64,000 nucleotides of DNA from NCBI GenBank assembly GCA_028622995.1, contig JAJQJQ010000018.1, forward strand, positions 2,046,001-2,110,000, given 5' to 3'. Origin of the DNA: Panagrolaimus kolymaensis (lineage: Eukaryota > Nematoda > Chromadorea > Rhabditida > Panagrolaimidae). This document shows, in pieces, positions 1 through 11,500 of this stretch. The stretch's first letter is position 1. Every line of letters begins with the position of its first letter. The translations under genes were made by a program, and so were the position numbers. Below the pieces are notes generated by a model, which was given only the letters and a program-made list of their open reading frames with translations, was not told the origin of the DNA and searched no databases.

Positions 1-34
1 ATTATTACGCAAATTATATGAAAGTATAAGCTTA

Positions 35-478
35 CCGTTTTTGAGGTGTTAAAGCTCCATGAGCCATTTCTACAGCATTCGGCAAGACCACGTTATCTCC
101 AGGAAGAATAACGAAGGGTGGCGATAAATTTTTGTTAAATAAATTTGAAGCTGCTGGCAACATTGAGGAAAAAAATAAAAAGGGAATAAACAGGAATAAT
201 AAAAAAAGACGGTTCAAGAAAGGTTTTTTGTAAGGTGAGAAAGAGTTATATTGAATGGTGGCCGAAGCCGGAAATTTTTGAAGAGGTTTGACTTTTTTTA
301 ATAAGCCAACATTGACGGAAACATTCTCAGGATGATGGGGGGCAATTTCTTGATTGATTGCAATCAGAACATGATCACAAATGGAACTTTTCTTCCACTG
401 TTTTCCAAGCAGCAATTGATACCGCTACAAAAATCAAAAACCCAAGTGATGAAACCCCTAACAATGATAGGAAGTTCC
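35..478 (-). CDS. Partial, unresolved membrane-protein gene at the left edge
   Basis: Not recognised. Two pieces look coding on the minus strand. After a TTTTTCAG acceptor at about 479 a frame encodes a clear transmembrane helix (LLGVSSLGFLIFVAVSIAAW) with a short charged tail, stopping near 380. Nearer the edge, a second open frame ends in a residue run including NLSPPFVILPGDNVVLPNAV and closes on a good donor (G|GTAAGC, 35/34), so the gene continues leftward out of the window. The frames differ, and I could not find an intron that joins them cleanly. A possible acceptor before the second piece is CCAG near 157. Either these are two exons with an intron I mis-place, or one frame is chance. 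The A-run-rich (minus-strand T-rich) sequence upstream to about 3.2 kb would fit a long 5' intron of this gene. Confidence 0.3.
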
Positions 479-3400
479 TGAAAAATAAAAAAAATTTAAC
501 TTAATTGTAAATAACAAAAAAAAAGAAGTCAAATGATAAAACGAAATGATCGTCGTCACGCCAATATGTTAAAAAATGTTTTTTCTCCTTTCATCTTCTT
601 ACATTATAAAAAATACAAGATATAAAAGAAGAATAACACAACTACTATATGACCCATTCAAATGGCGCGAAAAATAAGAGAGTGAACAAAGCTATTTTCG
701 CTACCACAAAAAACGATGATATTTACACGCGGCAAAAGTTCAACCAAAATATGTTTCTCCTATTCTATTTTTTTTTTGATGTGCAGGTTGGTTGAATCAC
801 GTCAACAAAAAAATTTTTGATGTTACGAAATAATATTAAAAGCAGCGAGCGCACAAAAATATTTTATCAACAAAAAATAAAATAGGAGGAGAATAAAAGA
901 AAAATAATGAATGAATGAAAATGATTGCCAAAAAGAATCTTATTAGGCTATTAATCACACCAAAAATCGCAATAAATTCATTGAAGAAAAAACATATATG
1001 TATATGGGAAAGAAAAGCATGTATTAACAGGATATAAAACATTGACAATGACAAAATAAAAAAGTGAGTAAACGAAACAAAAAAACCCAGCGGATTTTTT
1101 TTTTTGCTCGATGTATGTGTATATATGTATGGGGGCAAACTTTCTCAAATAATGTGCGACTTGGTACCGCACCACCACAGACGGCAAGGAAACTATGATG
1201 ATGATGACATTCCATCGGTGTTGGTGCGCCACAACTGCAGTAGCTCGGGAGAAAAATGGAAATAAAAGAGTGAAGAAATTGCAAACACAGTCTGGGTTGC
1301 TGCGCGCGGTCAGAGTGAAATAAAAAGAAAGAAGAAAAAATGTGTTAGTCGACGACGACTGACTCAACAACCGACTGCGACGACAGGGTATGTATGGGTG
1401 TCGCCAATGCATACATGTTCTTCTTGCGACGCACAACTAATGTGAATGAAAAAAAATGCCGCACATACAAACATCCTAAAATGTTTCCCAAGTTTTTTTT
1501 TCTTGCGTTTGAACGCGATTTTTCTCTACCGTTTTTTATTTTCTTGCTGTTTGGTCTGAAAAAAGAGAGAAAAAAAACGAGAGAAAGATGCATCCCACCA
1601 AGCAAGCAAGAAAGTATGAGCAGCAGGCAAAAGAGAGCAGAGAATGAATGGTGATGAAATAGTTGGTTGTATATTTTATTTTATTTTTTGCTTCCCAGAC
1701 ATTGAGCAGCAGAAAAAGAGAAAGAAGTGAAAGAGAGAAAAAAAACGCGCTTGATGCCTCGCAAGTCGACGTCGTCTTCACCAACAGCAACAATGTTTTG
1801 AACAGACAAAAAAAATTATTATAAAAAGTTTTTTTTAGTTTTCTTGTTCAACTTGTGATTGAACAAAAAAAGAAGAGAAAAAGTAGAAAGTATGAAAAAA
1901 TAGTGATGATCAAAAACACTGACTAAGAGGCAGCGGCGGCAATGTGATAGATAATGTCGGAAGAAAAAGGAAAAAACTAAGAATATTTTTTTTTCTTGCG
2001 GCAATTTTAAAGTGTGTTGTTGTTTATTTATTTTTGTTTGTTTGTTTTCTTCTCGTGCAATATAAGAAAACAAAAACCAAACGTTGAATGGAGAGAGAGT
2101 TATTAGAACAAAGTATTTATGGCTATTTATAAAATAAAATAAAAAGAAAAGAAAAATGAAAGTGCAAAAAAATGGAAGACAAAAATGTTTATAAAGCAAA
2201 AATAAAAAAAGATAAAACAAATTTTAAAACAGAAGTGTTCAAATGCCCTTTATATTATCATAAGTACTAATGCTGTTGTTTTGACGACTGCCATTAAAAA
2301 TCGTTTGTCTAACCACCGATTTTTGAACATTCTACGACAATCCAATCGGTGTTTAACAGAAACTATGTTTCACCGATTTTTGACCCTTTAAATTCAAAAC
2401 TGCCGAAATTAAAAATTTTGTGTTCGAAAAAAAATAGATCAAAGGCTCAAGAAGGCAAAGTGAAAAGAAAAAAAAAACAGCTTAAAAGCGACGGATGCTA
2501 AATGACTTATGACGTTTTCCAAGGAAAAAAATGGCTTAAAAATTTAAATAATTTTTTTAAAGACTTACCTTTGGTCATAGAAATAAGGAAAGAATAATGG
2601 AAACCACTACCACGAGAAATAATAAAAAAAAGAAGATAGATAAAAGAAAAGCAACCAAAACTAAGGATTAAAAAGCAAAAAATTTTTCTTTCTCGTTGCT
2701 AAAAAAAGACGTTTTGTAGATGTTTGAGCAGCAGCACACGCGTATATATTTTTTGTTGCTTGTCACTGCATTGCAATGAAAGGAACGCATTCAAAAAAAA
2801 TTGTTGTTTTTTGTTTTCTTTTTTTCTCCACTCGACAATGACACTCTTTTTTAGATACAGCAACATCAGCAGCTTAATGATTTAAAACATTTTGATTATT
2901 GGTAAACAAAAAAGTCAAAGACCACCACCATTTCTTCTTTTTACATGGACCACCAAAACGCTGATATTGGAGACCGGAAAAACAATAGAGAGAGAGAGTA
3001 TCAAGGAAAAAGAAGAATAAGATTATCATTAAAATTAATTATGTTTGAGACTGCTTTTAATGTTTCAAGCTTGTTATCTTTTCTGACGCGTTTTTTGGTT
3101 GAAGTGAAACAATGAATGAAAAGTTTTTTTAAAAGAAGCTTGCTTGGAGTCTGTGCCGCTGCTCTTGCAAAAAGGAGTGGGGTTCATTCTGACGAAATAA
3201 TTACATCACTTTTATAAAAGCAAAGGGGACAAAGTTTTTTATTTATTTAAAATAATTTCTAAGTTTAAGCCATGTGTTAATAAAAAATGGGTTTGTTACG
3301 TATGAAAATGCTAAATATGGGGTTTTAAAAACGTAACAGAGCGTATTGTTGTTTTTAAACAACAATTTATAAACAAATGCGTAAGTTTAAGGAATTGTGA

Positions 3401-4140
3401 TAAGGTTATAAATTCTTAAATTACTTTGATTAGGGTGGAATTATTATCATAAAGTAAATAGTAATTATCAAATTTAATTTTTACTTATTTCAAAATAGTG
3501 ATGTCAATTCTTTAGCGATGGAATGCTTGGTTTACTTATGGATGTTTTATTTTTGTTTGCATATATCCTGGAAAGATCATAAAAAATTGTTAAAAAGGAA
3601 GTTTGCAGAAAGTGTTTCAAATTATGGAGCAAAATGAAAATAAAACTAAATTTTGGATTAAATATTTATGAATATTTTTGTTGTTTCTTAATATCAAAAT
3701 CACAAAGTTTAGTTTAGAGCTAACTCTTAAAAATAATACAACTTTAAAATGGTCGATTATTTATTTCAATAAACTAATTTATATAAATTGTAGAACTTTT
3801 TCTCGCGCTAAGATATTCTTTCATAGGACTTTAGACAAGTTTGTCATTATATGTACGTGTGAAGAATATAGCGTAATCATCGCCTCAAAGAGCAAAGATT
3901 GGTTTCAAATTATCGTCTCAGGGTCTTTTTTTTTTTTTCCCATTCAAAAATAATAAAAAGATCAACGATGAATTAAAAGATAATATTTATTGGTCATTTC
4001 AATCGCGTCATATTGATTTTTTTTTCTTTTGATTGTTTCTTCTAACTGAAACACAGCCAGTGCTTATTTTTTTTGACGATCATAAGCAAAAACATTTATT
4101 TCGTTTATTTTTTGTTTTAAACAATCACGTGTTTAAAAGC
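479..4140. other. Gene-free AT-rich stretch, likely intron and promoter DNA
   Basis: I find no convincing exon here. The plus strand is full of A runs up to about 3.2 kb, which is the pattern of intron or 5' sequence of a minus-strand gene. One minus-strand donor-like site (CAAAG|GTAAGT near 2572) could end a short 5' exon of the left-edge gene, but its phase does not fit the candidate exon at 478. Short simple repeats are present (GAGAGAGAG near 2991, TTTG repeats near 2030-2045). A 7-base inverted repeat CACCGAT/ATCGGTG lies near 2315-2350. The last kilobase is presumably the 5' region of the carrier gene. Confidence 0.5.
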
Positions 4141-5199
4141 ATGTCGACACTTCAAAAACCACCTCAACAATTTTCGTAAGTTTTTTAAACTTTTTAAGAT
4201 CCTCTATTTTTTCTCCAAACTTAAATTTTATATATATTCTTTTTTTAGTTATTTGCCAAAAATTCTTAATGGCGGCTTTGCTGGAATTGTTGGAGTTACT
4301 TGTGTATTTCCAATCGATCTCGTTAAAACTCGACTTCAAAATCAGAGAATTGCACCCGATGGAAAAGTGGAATATAGTGGAATCTTAGATTGTGCAAGAA
4401 AAACTTGGCAACGAGGTGGAATTTCAACATTATCCAAAGTGAAATCATTATATTCTGGCGCTGGCGTGAATATATTGTTGATTACTCCAGAAAAAGCAAT
4501 TAAATTAGTCGCAAATGACTATTTCCGCCATCAATTTGCTGTCCCAGGAAAGAAAGATTTACCAGCTTTACGTGGTATGGCTGCAGGTGGATTAGCGGGA
4601 TTGTTTCAAATATCAGTTACAACTCCAATGGAATTGTTAAAAATTCAGCTACAACGTAAGTCTATTTTGTCTAAATTTTTGAAACTTATAAACTTATAAA
4701 AAAGTTTTTAGAAAACGCTGGTGGAAGTGCATGGAAAATTGCTAAACAACTTTATAAAGAACGTGGAATAGCTGGTTTATATCGAGGAGTGGGATCAACC
4801 ATGGGCAGAGATGTCACCTTTTCTGTTATATATTTTCCTCTTTTTGCTAAATTTGATTCTCTTGGACCACGAAAAAATGATGGCAGCGGCGATGCAGTAT
4901 TTTATCATTCATTTTTATCTGGTATTTCTGCAGGTGCAATTGGATCTTTTTGTGTTACACCTTTGGATTGTATTAAAACTCGAATGCAAACGCTTAAAAC
5001 TCAACCGGGAGATATGCAATATAAAAATGTTCCAGATGCATTTATTAAAATTCTTCGATATGAAGGCCCAAAAGCTTTATTCAAAGGTGCTGTATGTCGT
5101 ATGATGGTTATCGCTCCACTCTTTGGTATTGCACAAACAGTTTACTTCATCGGAGTTGCAGAGTATTTCATGGGAATTAAAAAAGGGCAACATGTTTAA
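4141..5199 (+). CDS. Mitochondrial glutamate carrier (SLC25A22/A18 type)
   Basis: Three exons, 4141-4175, 4249-4655 and 4712-5199, give 309 residues, the normal size for the SLC25 family. The protein should exchange or co-transport glutamate with H+ across the inner mitochondrial membrane. The three tandem carrier repeats each show the signature PX[DE]XX[KR]: PIDLVKTRLQ, PMELLKIQLQ and PLDCIKTRMQ. Segments such as GVTCVFPIDL, TPEKAIKL and TTPMELLKIQLQ are characteristic of the glutamate-carrier subfamily rather than of aspartate/glutamate or ornithine carriers. There is no EF-hand N-terminal extension, so it is not an aralar-type carrier. Introns are 73 and 56 bases with GTAAG donors and TTTAG acceptors. 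An AATAAA lies at 5279-5284, 80 bases after the stop. The gene converges on the OTU gene, with 242 bases between the stops. Confidence 0.88.
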
Positions 5200-5278
5200 G
5201 CAATTTTGAAGCGAGGTTTACATTATGTTATTGTAGTTTTGTAGGTTTTTTGATGTTATTTAAAAAAAATTTAAAAAG

Positions 5279-5284
5279 AATAAA
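5279..5284 (+). terminator. Polyadenylation signal of the carrier gene
   Basis: A canonical AATAAA hexamer lies 80 bases downstream of the glutamate-carrier stop codon, in AT-rich sequence before the convergent OTU gene. Position and strand fit a poly(A) signal; the cleavage site is not determined. Confidence 0.55.
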
Positions 5285-5441
5285 ATATTAATAATAACTT
5301 TATTAACACAAATAATTAGAACAACATAAAGACACATTTTTAAGGCAAGACAATATTAAAGATTAAATAAATAAATGCAATAATAAAGGGTTGACAAAAT
5401 AAGAGAAACCAAAATATTGGAAGAATTCAAGACTCAAAATT

Positions 5442-8400
5442 TTATCTCTGTAAAAACCCTTTGAAAATTTTTTCATTGCTAATGCTTGCATCTTTTGTTT
5501 CTTTCTCAACTTCTTCCATTTTTATGACTTTGGTATCAGGAAAATTGGTAGTAAAATAATTTGCCATAACAGGATGCATAAATTTAATTATGCTGCTTTC
5601 ATATGTATGATCCAAAATACCCACAGTGTTGATGTTATTTTTCCAATTGTTAATCAGCGGCAATGGATTACCCATTCTAATATCATTATCATGAATAAGT
5701 TTAACCAAAGTTTCAGTATCAATTAAGCTGTAATTTTTCTTGACAACATTCTTTAAAACAATATAGTCACCATTGACATTCACTTTTAAACGCAAAATTT
5801 TATTTTGACTCCACTTAGTCAAATCTTCAAATAAAATATTACAATCTCTCATTCTTATAAATATTTTGTCCCAGTGCTTGAGTTCTTTATTTCTTTTAAG
5901 CTTTAAACGATTCCGATTCCGAGTTGCAATATTCTTTTTAGGTTTAGTTTTAGCTTTGGTAATTAAAAGCGCATTAAAAATATCTTTACATATTGTTTTG
6001 ATCTTCCTTTGAACTTTGAATACCTTTGCAGCAGGTTTTTCTTTTTTAACTTTCGTCTCCTTAATCTTCAGATTGACGGTTTTTTCTTTGACTTTGAAGC
6101 AATTCAAAAGTTTGCTTTCATCCAACAAAATACTTCGGTTATCCACAATAAATATTACTTTTTTGGTTTTGTTACTACGTATAATTTTGAATATTTCTTT
6201 ACAGAACGATATGGCTTCTTTAGTTTGAGCTTTGTTTTCATCCACTACAACCAACAAATGATTACTTCGCTTGGAATTAAAGGTTGAAATTGCTCTCATT
6301 TTCATACGTAATAATGATAAGAGTGGAACAAATGTGAAACTATCGATATTTTCAAATCGCTTTTTCATTTTCTGCAATGCTTGTCGAACATTTCCAGCGC
6401 TTAACGAAGTTGTATTGGCGGCTTCTAAGAGAAGGATTTGCTTTTTCTTTGATTGGATAAATTTTTTAATTCCGCTAAATGGAAACTTGACTAAGATTCC
6501 TGATCTTTTGAGTTCCTCCATATAATCGTCATGTATACCACTCATTTTAATTTTGGATATCACTTCTTTCACATCATCATAAAATTTCTCAACATCTTCA
6601 CCATGTAAGTATTTGCCATCTCTATGTTTCATCCAATCTCCAACAAAATTAAAAAATCCGCCTTTAATTAAGGAGGAATGCGATAAACGAAAATCTTTTC
6701 CTAATTCTTCTCCAATAATGTCTCCCAGCTTAACTTCATCGGGAGTGATGGCAAAAAACAATTCATTAAAAAAGTTTTCAATTTGTTTTTCTTCTGCTTC
6801 TTCTTCCAAAGGTAACTCGTGCTCATGTTGTTCCCATTGTTCTTTAGAATAAGTATTCAATCCAAACTCCATGGCAGCCGAAATACTTTTATCATTAAGG
6901 CTATTCTTCATTTCATCTTCATTTTTATCCTTATTTTTCTTTGAATAAGTGGCCCAAAAATGCTTTCGGAAAGTCTTAGCATTTTGAGATAGCGAATCAT
7001 CATTTTCAATAAATTCTTTCGTTAATTTTATAGAATATTTCTTGCCATTTTCAACTATTTCAATAATCTTTTCATCTACCATGATAAAATCATTGAATTT
7101 AAACATTTCATTTTTAGTAAGTTTGGATGATTTTGTTTCGCAAAAGCGTTCAGCTATGTTTGATGCTAGTTTTTGTAAACTATTTGTTTCTTTCAAGGCT
7201 TTAAATAGAGCATGATCTTTGCTGATTTTTAATTTATAACGTTTCACAGGATTTTTGAGTTTTAGAGTATCAAAGAATTTATCTTTTTCTGCACCATTTT
7301 CATTCAAATCAATGACAGTTAAACCTTTTTCTTTAATACCATTGTCATCCATAGGAACATTGGTACACAAACAAAAATTATCGATTACATATTCTTTATA
7401 TTCATCACTTTTTTTAATTTTTTTATAGGATAAATAATATTTACTTAAGCTGAAGATGTTGTCTGCACTGGCCAAAGCAGAATAATAAATTTTTTCAACA
7501 GCATAAGAATGTTTGGCTTGTAAGAAACGAATATGGGGTTTTCCATCTGATTTCTTCTCATTTTTGCCATTTTTATCAGCGTCAATAAAAACCAAATCAT
7601 CGAACTTTTCACAGGTTTCAACTTCAGTGCCCAAGCAAAAATTTTCATGATATTCCAAGCCACGTTTTAGAAAAAGTGTCAATAATTTAAGTTGATAAGA
7701 ATTACCATGTAAAGTTGATCTCAAGCCACCAGTTCGATGCGAAGTATGATTTCTTTTTAATAATGTGCCTTGCTTCTTTCTTTTTGATATTGGAATACGT
7801 GAGATAGCATTTAATTTATTTGCTTTCTTTTCAACTTTGAGTACCTCTTCATCCGTGGCTGCTTTTTTCCCAAAATAATAGTTTTCTGCTATTCCAAAAT
7901 TAAAATGGTTTCGATCTTCCAATATGTTTTCTGTTGCAACATGGAACAATACTAATGATTCCTCTCCATTTTCAAATACTTGAGGAGAAGAGCTTTGCAC
8001 TTTGATTGTACATTGAAGTAGCTCACTAATAGCTTTGATTTCAGGTAAACCGCCCCATGTCTCTATTTTTTTCATATTTTCAGAATAATCATCGAAATTT
8101 GAAATTTTTTCTGTATTATTAAAACTTTCTTGTTCATTCACAATATCTTCCTCAAAAAGTTCACGGTGGTTGTTCATATGTTCAACAACTTTGAGACGAA
8201 ATGCAATAATTGATTTTATCAATATTTTATGGTCGTATGGCAAGCCTCGAGATATATTTTGAATGACGTTGACCCAAGTTTCAAGTTCAAAAATAACGTT
8301 AAATAAGGTTATTAATCTTTCTTTAAATTGTTCTTCATTATTTACCATTGGTATCAAATATGCAAATGCAGCAGCCCAAAAAAGACAGCTTCCATCAGTT

Positions 8401-8516
8401 GGCACATCACTTTGAATATATCCGTTGAGGCCACCATCATTAATTTTTCCATTTTCATCAGGATTTTCGATCTTTTTAATAGGTGAAAAATGCGCGGTGA
8501 TTTTTGTCTGCACCAT
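5442..8516 (-). CDS. OTU-protease / PD-(D/E)XK nuclease-like fusion protein, intact copy
   Basis: A single uninterrupted frame of 1024 residues, unlike all its multi-exon neighbours. Residues 36-210 carry OTU cysteine-protease hallmarks: DGSCLFWA (D41, C44), WGGLPEI at 154-160, and the late histidine motif RNHFNF (H204). This predicts a deubiquitinase-type fold with the catalytic Cys/His retained. Residues 260-390 match a PD-(D/E)XK-type nuclease pattern: GNSYQLKLL, then TEVE (E298), KFDDLVF (D306/D307), and FLQAKH (Q333, K335). This is followed by FSLSKYYLSYKKI and LCTN. I know this nuclease-like block from large proteins of arthropods and some intracellular bacteria. Residues 580-800 are helical with a Walker-B-like KKVIFIVDN but no visible P-loop. 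Residues 800-890 are Lys-rich. The N-terminus QTKITAHF resembles a PCNA-interacting box. No signal peptide or TM is seen. The biological role is unknown. Confidence 0.75.
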   Translation of the reverse strand: MVQTKITAHFSPIKKIENPDENGKINDGGLNGYIQSDVPTDGSCLFWAAAFAYLIPMVNNEEQFKERLITLFNVIFELETWVNVIQNISRGLPYDHKILIKSIIAFRLKVVEHMNNHRELFEEDIVNEQESFNNTEKISNFDDYSENMKKIETWGGLPEIKAISELLQCTIKVQSSSPQVFENGEESLVLFHVATENILEDRNHFNFGIAENYYFGKKAATDEEVLKVEKKANKLNAISRIPISKRKKQGTLLKRNHTSHRTGGLRSTLHGNSYQLKLLTLFLKRGLEYHENFCLGTEVETCEKFDDLVFIDADKNGKNEKKSDGKPHIRFLQAKHSYAVEKIYYSALASADNIFSLSKYYLSYKKIKKSDEYKEYVIDNFCLCTNVPMDDNGIKEKGLTVIDLNENGAEKDKFFDTLKLKNPVKRYKLKISKDHALFKALKETNSLQKLASNIAERFCETKSSKLTKNEMFKFNDFIMVDEKIIEIVENGKKYSIKLTKEFIENDDSLSQNAKTFRKHFWATYSKKNKDKNEDEMKNSLNDKSISAAMEFGLNTYSKEQWEQHEHELPLEEEAEEKQIENFFNELFFAITPDEVKLGDIIGEELGKDFRLSHSSLIKGGFFNFVGDWMKHRDGKYLHGEDVEKFYDDVKEVISKIKMSGIHDDYMEELKRSGILVKFPFSGIKKFIQSKKKQILLLEAANTTSLSAGNVRQALQKMKKRFENIDSFTFVPLLSLLRMKMRAISTFNSKRSNHLLVVVDENKAQTKEAISFCKEIFKIIRSNKTKKVIFIVDNRSILLDESKLLNCFKVKEKTVNLKIKETKVKKEKPAAKVFKVQRKIKTICKDIFNALLITKAKTKPKKNIATRNRNRLKLKRNKELKHWDKIFIRMRDCNILFEDLTKWSQNKILRLKVNVNGDYIVLKNVVKKNYSLIDTETLVKLIHDNDIRMGNPLPLINNWKNNINTVGILDHTYESSIIKFMHPVMANYFTTNFPDTKVIKMEEVEKETKDASISNEKIFKGFLQR

Positions 8517-11500
8517 TGTATCCCTTCAAACTTTCTTTATTATTTACCTATGTATTAGTATTTATAATTTTACCTTTCGCAAAAGTTTTTTTTAACAAAA
8601 AGACATAGAAATAAATAATTTTTGAAATATTAAGATTATAACAATAAATCACAATAATAATATTTAACAATTTCAACACATTTTGTTGTAATAATACATA
8701 CCGATAGCAGCCTTTGTGGTGGCTTTGTAATAACAAAAGCTTAACAAAGCTTTTTGAAATGCTTCTCTAGCGGCAAAACTTGGAAATCTTCATTTGTCTA
8801 TTGTCATAAAATGCCAGTGAACTATATTTTTTATATATTTAAATCAAAAATTTTTTAGAACTTCCACTTCCTTGATCTTTTTGTACATAAATATTAGTTT
8901 ACTTATGTTTAAATAAACTAATTCTTACACAAAAAAGATTCCCCAAAAAAAAAACAATTCAAATTTAAAGAAGCAATACAATATTCATAAATACGAATCT
9001 TCCTTTTGGTTAATTAAAATAGAATTAAAAAAATTTCCTTTATTTTCTCTATATTTTTTTAAACTTTATGGTGAATTTTCAAACCCTTGGTTTATTTAGG
9101 ATAAAAAAAGATTTATTTAATAAGATGTTAATGAGTTTTTAGGAAAAAGCTTCTTAGCAATGAAAAAAAATCATAAAAATTATTTTGTCTTCTCTTTTGC
9201 TTTCATATTTTTAAGGTCATTTAATAGTTCCGGAAAACTTGGCACAATTTTCAGACAAAACAAAGATGTTTTAATTTGTTTCTTTGCGCTCCAAAAAAAG
9301 AGTTTGCTTTTATTTACAGCTTCCATTGCTTTTTAAAGAAAGCAAGCTAAATTTCATCTGTCACACATCACATCAAGTTCCGCTTCTTTTTACACCACAT
9401 TTGTTTATTGAATGTATTTATTGTATGCAAATGCCACCCTCTCTTCATGTATGTTAAACATTTTTAGTTTAGGCTAATTTTTCATTTTGTTGGTTTCTTT
9501 TCTTTTTATCATCGATACACAGAGAAAAGAGAAAGGGAGAAAATTAATAAAGAGAATACCCGCCGAAGAAAAAAAACCTTTGCATAAATATATATATGCC
9601 GACGACGACATTCGGTATTGAATTTAATTTATATATTTATTTTTTTCTTGTTTTTCTTGTTCTTATGTTTCAATGTGTAAAAGGAAGATAGATGGAAGGA
9701 GGACTTTATTTGTTATGTACTTAGCTGTACATCGACATCTTCTTCTTCTTGGTAGTTGGCTTCGATCGTTTAATTTTTTTTTTGGTAGAACAATATGCTT
9801 TAACGGCTTTCTATGTATTTGTTAATGGGAGAACAAGAAAAAGGATAATGACTTTTGAAGAATGAAAAAAAAATCACATCATTGTTTGAGAGTGAGAAAA
9901 AATGGGTGTGTAAACGGTATATGTTTGAAGTGCCTATCCATTAACAAAAGAAGAAGAGCTTTGACGCATTTTTTTTAATTGTTATTTGCGTGTGCAGCGA
10001 CACCTCATGCTGGGTTTCGGAAATTGAAAAGAAGATCGGTTGCAGAAATTTTATCTTCCTTTTTTTTAATTGAACCGATTTTTGTAAACCTTTGATTTTC
10101 TTTTTTTGCTATAAAATAATTTACTTTAATAAAAAGGTTCAAGTGCGTCAAAAAATTAATCCCCACTTTAAACAATTTTCGCATTTTACATTCCCACTTA
10201 TGTATTATTTCTTTTTATTATTATTGCCATTGTTCTTTTTTTCTGTTTTTTTTTTGCTTTGTTTTTTTTACTTTAGTGTTTTTTATAATGCAAAGACAAA
10301 AGAAAGTAAAAAATCATTGGTTGGTTGACAAGTCTAGTGGAAAAGATGCTTGCCTGCCTACTTTAAGCTTAGCTCATCGTTTATGCAATGTTTCGCGCAA
10401 TTTCTTCCTTTTCCCATTTCCAGATGTTCAAAACCCGACACTTTTTTTTAAAGCGACTATGAGCAATGACTGTTTTATTTTTAATTCATGCATTTTTGAC
10501 GGCAAAAAAAAGGAGGGAAATGAGCGAACACTCCTCTTGCGCATCACCGATTCTCTTACTTACCTACCTAGGACCCTTTATTTTTATTTTTATGCCTTTC
10601 GAAAATATTTATGTGTATGTATGTGTATATATTATTTATTTCCGGTTGCTTTTCTTTCTTTCTTTGTATATGTGTTTGAAAACTAATAGAAACCTCAAAC
10701 AAGCACATTTTTACTATAAATTTTTAATGTTATTTCAAAAATATTTTTAGTGAAATTAAGTTATTTTTCAATGAGAATTAATAATCATTTTTGAATTGAA
10801 AGATGACACTAGAAAAGGCGCCAGGAGAGTCAGTTGCGTGTTTCGGCGGCATTTTTTCCTGGATAAGATGCGCAGCGGGTTACTTTTTTTTTTCTGCTTC
10901 TCGATTCCTTGACAGAAGATAAATGGAAATTCAATAAGCGAGATAAAAATTCAAAAATGAAGCCACGAGAGGGAGTAGTTGAGCCACAACAAAACGGATT
11001 TCCGGTTCACGCCTTTATGTTTTTTCATTGTCGGCATTTTTTGTTGTTGCAAAATGCTCTTTTAGAACCAAGTAAAAGACACATTACAGCAATTTTTTTC
11101 CTTGTTCTTTTTCATTTTTTTTCTTTTGACATTAATGATGAATAAAAAAAAGTATTTTGGAAGAAAAAGAAGAAAAAAAGAAAATTAAACCGCCTGTTGC
11201 TTGCTTTTTCTTGTTCGTGCCGATCGGTGTTGTCCTTCGAGTGGAAGCGCGAGTTCTCATTTTTTTCTTTCTTTCTTCGGCACAATAGAGATAATCCATA
11301 AGGGCGAAACTAAAACTACCAATTTTTTTATTTGTCGCACCCAACAAATGAATGTTCATTCGTGTTTTTGTTGTAACTTTTTTTTTCTGTGTTTCTTGAA
11401 TGATACCATTATTTGGAAGAATGGTTTTAGGTCATTCAATTTTGGGTTTTAAAACTTTTTTGCATTTTTTTTCTTGGAAAAGTCTTTGTTGCCAGAATTT

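Noticed and set aside
836..2220. Several minus-strand open frames of 85-150 codons, rich in Phe, Leu, Ser and Tyr
   Set aside because: They translate T runs, overlap one another in different frames and lack gene-like composition, splice structure or recognisable motifs.
5442..8516. The OTU gene as part of a DNA transposon or retroelement
   Set aside because: No transposase, reverse transcriptase, terminal repeats or target-site duplication are visible around it; lack of introns alone is not enough.
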